Below are positions 61,089-64,000 of a stretch of DNA of 64,000 nt, piece after piece; the first letter of the stretch is position 1; the number at the start of each line of letters is the position of its first letter. A program made the position numbers and the translations under genes. Origin of the DNA: Alteromonas ponticola (lineage in GTDB: Bacteria > Pseudomonadota > Gammaproteobacteria > Enterobacterales > Alteromonadaceae); contig NZ_JAATNW010000005.1 in assembly GCF_012911815.1 (NCBI RefSeq), positions 62,001-126,000 on the forward strand, written 5' to 3'. Below the pieces are notes generated by a model. The model had not been told where the DNA came from. It worked only from the letters and a program-made list of their open reading frames with translations, and ran no database searches.

Positions 61089-64000
61089 ATGCTCATTAAC
61101 GACGACCTCTATACTACGACACCTCTGCGTCAACGCATCCGTGATTATTATCGTGTGGGCGAATCCACCGCAATAGACCAAATCCTGCCTATGGCTGAAG
61201 TAAATCCCCGTGCACGAAGTCGTGCGTGGGAACGCGCCAGGAAGATGGTACTCAAGATTCGCAAAGATCAGGAAGGTCACGGTGGCATCGATGCGTTGTT
61301 AAATGAATTCTCGCTGTCCACCGCTGAGGGCGTGGTACTGATGTGTCTGGCCGAAGCCCTGCTCAGGGTGCCAGATGAAGATACCCAAAACGAACTGATC
61401 CGCGACAAATTATCTAAAGGGCAGTGGACTCCTCACTTAGGCAACTCGGATTCTCTGTTTGTCAACGCTTCAGCCTGGGGTTTGCTGATGACCGGTAACA
61501 TGGTCAATTATGCCGACCGCCGCAAGAGCGAGCACTTAGGCATTCTTAAGCGTACTTTAGGGCGTTTAGGCGAGCCGGTAATTCGCCGGGCAATGAATGT
61601 CGCCATGCGCATCATGGGACGTCAGTTTGTCATGGGTGAAACCATCGAAACTGCCGTTGAGCGCGCAAAAGATAAAGAGAAAAAAGGCTACGTCTATTCA
61701 TACGATATGCTGGGCGAAGGTGCGCGTACCATGGCCGATGCCGATCGCTACTACAAAGCCTATGAAGATGCGATCAAGGTTATCGGTGAAAATGCCCATG
61801 GTCGCGGCCCCATAAAGTCGCCGGGTATCTCGGTAAAATTGTCAGCTATTCATCCGCGTTTTGAATTCGTCAAATACGAGCGGGTGATGGAAGAAATCCC
61901 TCCGCGCCTGAAGGCGCTTTGTTTAATGGCTAAAGAATACGACATCGGCCTGACCGTCGATGCGGAAGAAGCTGACCGTTTAGACGTGTCGCTGGATATT
62001 ATTGATAAGGTTTTCAGCGACCCGGATCTGGACGGCTGGAATGGCTTTGGCCTGGCCGTGCAGGCGTATCAAAAGCGCGCCCTATATGTCATTGAGTGGT
62101 TACGTGCATTGACCCTGCGTGTCGGCCGCACCATGATGGTACGTCTGGTGAAAGGGGCTTATTGGGATACCGAAATTAAACTGACTCAACAGGCCGGTTT
62201 AGAAGAATTCCCCGTGTTTACCCGTAAATCGTCGACTGACGTGTCATATCATGCCTGCGCTAATCGCCTGTTGGATTATCGCGACACCATTTATCCGCAA
62301 TTTGCCACGCACAATGCCTACACGGCTTCGGTGATCATGGAGTTGGCGGGTGATGACAAGCAAAATTTCGAGTTTCAGTGTCTGCACGGCATGGGCGACA
62401 CCCTCTACGACCAGATAGTGACTGAAGAAAAAATTCAGTGTCGGGTGTATGCACCGGTAGGTGAACACGAAGATCTGCTTGCTTATCTGGTAAGGCGGTT
62501 GTTAGAAAACGGTGCCAACTCATCATTCGTTAATGCGATTGTCGATGGTTCCAAGCCGGTTGAATCGCTGCTGGAAGATCCGGTCGAGAAAACCCAGCGC
62601 CTGAAGATTCGCTACAACAAACTTATCAGCAAACCGCGTGATCTGTACGCACCGGAGCGTGACAATTCACGCGGCCTGGATTTGTCTGATCATAATGCCG
62701 TGCACGCATTAAGTCATGAAATTGAGCGCTGGCAAAGTGTTTACAGTGTTAAACAAAGTGACTTGCCTGAAGGGGCGACAGCGGTCAGAAGCCCAACCAA
62801 TCATGATGATCTGGTGGGGTATCATGTTTACGCCACCGAAGAACAGATGTCCGCGTCGTTAGATAAGGCGCATCAGGCATTTCAGGGGTGGTCGAAAACG
62901 CCCGTGTCAGACCGCGCTGAAATTTTACATCGCACCGCAGATGCGTTAGAGCGTCATATGTCCGAGTTGATTGCTATCTGTATTCGTGAAGCCGGTAAAG
63001 TGACGCAAGACAGCATTGACGAAGTGCGGGAAGCGGTTGATTTCTGTCGCTACTATGCCGTGCGCGCGAAAGAGCTGGATGAAGATCAGCGCTTGTTGCC
63101 GCGTGGTGTGGTGCTGTGTATCAGCCCCTGGAATTTCCCGCTGGCAATTTTCTTAGGCCAGGTGGCTGCCGCGCTTGCTACTGGTAATACAGTGGTTGCC
63201 AAGCCTGCAGAACAAACCAGTATTATCGCCAAACGGGCGATTGATATTATGCGTAACGTGGGCTTGCCTGATGATGCTGTGCAACTGATCATTGGCCCCG
63301 GTAAAGCGGTGGGCGACTTGCTGCTGCCCGATGAGCGCATTAAAGCGGTTATGTTTACCGGTTCAACCCAAACAGGCACATTGATTTCGCAGACGCTGGC
63401 CAACCGTGGCGGTGAACAAGTGCCACTGATTGCTGAAACGGGCGGTCAGAACTGCATGATCGTTGACTCAACCGCACTGCCTGAGCAGGTTGTGGATGAT
63501 GTAATCCATTCAGGTTTCCAAAGTGCTGGTCAACGCTGTTCTGCCTTGCGCGTAATGTACGTGCAGGAAGATATTGCTGACAAATTGATCACCATGTTAA
63601 CTGGCGCCATGAAAGAGTTAAAAATTGGTGACCCGGCAATGCTACGCACCGACATTGGTCCGGTGATTGACGAAAAAGCACTGAAAAGCTTAAAAGATCA
63701 CGAAAGCTACATGGAAGACAATGGCAAACTGCTGTATCGAGCGGAATTGCCACAGGATGCCAAAAACGGCACCTTCTTCCCGCCCACCCTGTACGAGATT
63801 GACAATATCGACGTGCTCAAGCGTGAGGTATTCGGGCCGGTTATCCATATTATTCGCTTTAAGTCGAAGAACCTGGAAAACGTGATTAACGCAATCAATG
63901 GTACTGGTTTTGGCCTGACTATGGGTGTGCATTCGCGTCTGGAAGAACGCGCTAACGAGTTGGCAGCTAAGAGCCGCGCGGGTAACGTATACATTAATCG
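61089..64000 (+). CDS. putA: Bifunctional proline dehydrogenase / P5C dehydrogenase PutA, 3' truncated
   Basis: 970 codons from ATG 61089 to the right edge with no stop. A PRODH domain (about 30-480; GYVYSYDMLGEGARTMADAD, VDAEEADRLDVSLD, LVKGAYWDTEIK, YAPVGEHEDLLAYLVRRLLENG) is followed by the aldehyde dehydrogenase domain (about 530 on; SPWNFPLAIFLGQ, AETGGQN, catalytic Cys in SAGQRCSALR). It converts proline to glutamate. The protein begins directly at the PRODH arm domain: the ribbon-helix-helix DNA-binding region of E. coli PutA (about 50 residues) is absent, so this PutA probably does not repress its own gene. Confidence 0.95.
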   Translation, partial: MLINDDLYTTTPLRQRIRDYYRVGESTAIDQILPMAEVNPRARSRAWERARKMVLKIRKDQEGHGGIDALLNEFSLSTAEGVVLMCLAEALLRVPDEDTQNELIRDKLSKGQWTPHLGNSDSLFVNASAWGLLMTGNMVNYADRRKSEHLGILKRTLGRLGEPVIRRAMNVAMRIMGRQFVMGETIETAVERAKDKEKKGYVYSYDMLGEGARTMADADRYYKAYEDAIKVIGENAHGRGPIKSPGISVKLSAIHPRFEFVKYERVMEEIPPRLKALCLMAKEYDIGLTVDAEEADRLDVSLDIIDKVFSDPDLDGWNGFGLAVQAYQKRALYVIEWLRALTLRVGRTMMVRLVKGAYWDTEIKLTQQAGLEEFPVFTRKSSTDVSYHACANRLLDYRDTIYPQFATHNAYTASVIMELAGDDKQNFEFQCLHGMGDTLYDQIVTEEKIQCRVYAPVGEHEDLLAYLVRRLLENGANSSFVNAIVDGSKPVESLLEDPVEKTQRLKIRYNKLISKPRDLYAPERDNSRGLDLSDHNAVHALSHEIERWQSVYSVKQSDLPEGATAVRSPTNHDDLVGYHVYATEEQMSASLDKAHQAFQGWSKTPVSDRAEILHRTADALERHMSELIAICIREAGKVTQDSIDEVREAVDFCRYYAVRAKELDEDQRLLPRGVVLCISPWNFPLAIFLGQVAAALATGNTVVAKPAEQTSIIAKRAIDIMRNVGLPDDAVQLIIGPGKAVGDLLLPDERIKAVMFTGSTQTGTLISQTLANRGGEQVPLIAETGGQNCMIVDSTALPEQVVDDVIHSGFQSAGQRCSALRVMYVQEDIADKLITMLTGAMKELKIGDPAMLRTDIGPVIDEKALKSLKDHESYMEDNGKLLYRAELPQDAKNGTFFPPTLYEIDNIDVLKREVFGPVIHIIRFKSKNLENVINAINGTGFGLTMGVHSRLEERANELAAKSRAGNVYIN

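Overview
The window reads as chromosomal DNA of a marine heterotrophic gammaproteobacterium, most likely Alteromonadales (Alteromonadaceae-like). The basis is the housekeeping order ftsB-ispD-ispF-truD-surE-pcm-yqaA-nlpD-rpoS, fadBA, ubiE-ubiJ-ubiB and ispB//rplU-rpmA-obgE-folA, combined with large TonB-dependent receptors and an alginate-use locus. Assignment is by gene content and protein character only; no rRNA or tRNA gene was seen.

Layout. (1) 1-13.9 kb, accessory: the 3' part of a secreted ASH-domain/serine-hydrolase protein. Next comes a cluster with an MFS carrier, a MocR-type regulator carrying an extra C-terminal domain, a nitrilase-superfamily amidase, a TonB-dependent receptor coupled to a TPR-sulfotransferase, and a divergent LysR / gabD-gabT-like unit. 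Three promoters in this cluster (before the MFS gene, the amidase and the receptor) each carry a pair of direct repeats CTGGnCCTA-like spaced 22-23 bp. I propose these as the MocR operator, so the five genes look like one undescribed regulon for uptake and breakdown of a nitrogen-containing compound, possibly an omega-amino amide feeding GabT/GabD.

(2) 14.0-28.7 kb: an OB-fold-like exported protein and an orphan solute-binding-like protein, then a near-complete alginate catabolic locus. The minus-strand operon is dehR-like reductase, PL6 lyase, PL17 lyase, kdgF, MFS carrier, kdgK, eda. Diverging from it is a 987-residue TonB receptor followed by a FadR/UxuR-type GntR regulator. Together they take in alginate oligomers, cut them to unsaturated monomer, linearise it (KdgF), reduce it to KDG, phosphorylate it and cleave it to pyruvate and glyceraldehyde-3-phosphate. 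TTGGTAA repeats lie in the divergent control region and before the regulator gene.

(3) 28.7-48.2 kb: an unknown exported protein, gor, prlC with an overlapping Tag-like glycosylase, ubiE-ubiJ-ubiB, a cold-shock gene, an unknown exported protein, a cysteine-synthase-family enzyme divergent from an Lrp-type regulator, fadBA with a PsrA-like site, slt and pepQ.

(4) 48.2-64 kb: ispB divergent from rplU-rpmA-obgE-folA, then the long minus-strand rpoS/nlpD-to-ftsB block, a TIGR03545-like membrane protein, and a 5' part of putA that lacks the N-terminal ribbon-helix-helix domain and runs off the right end. No CRISPR array, insertion sequence or prophage was seen.
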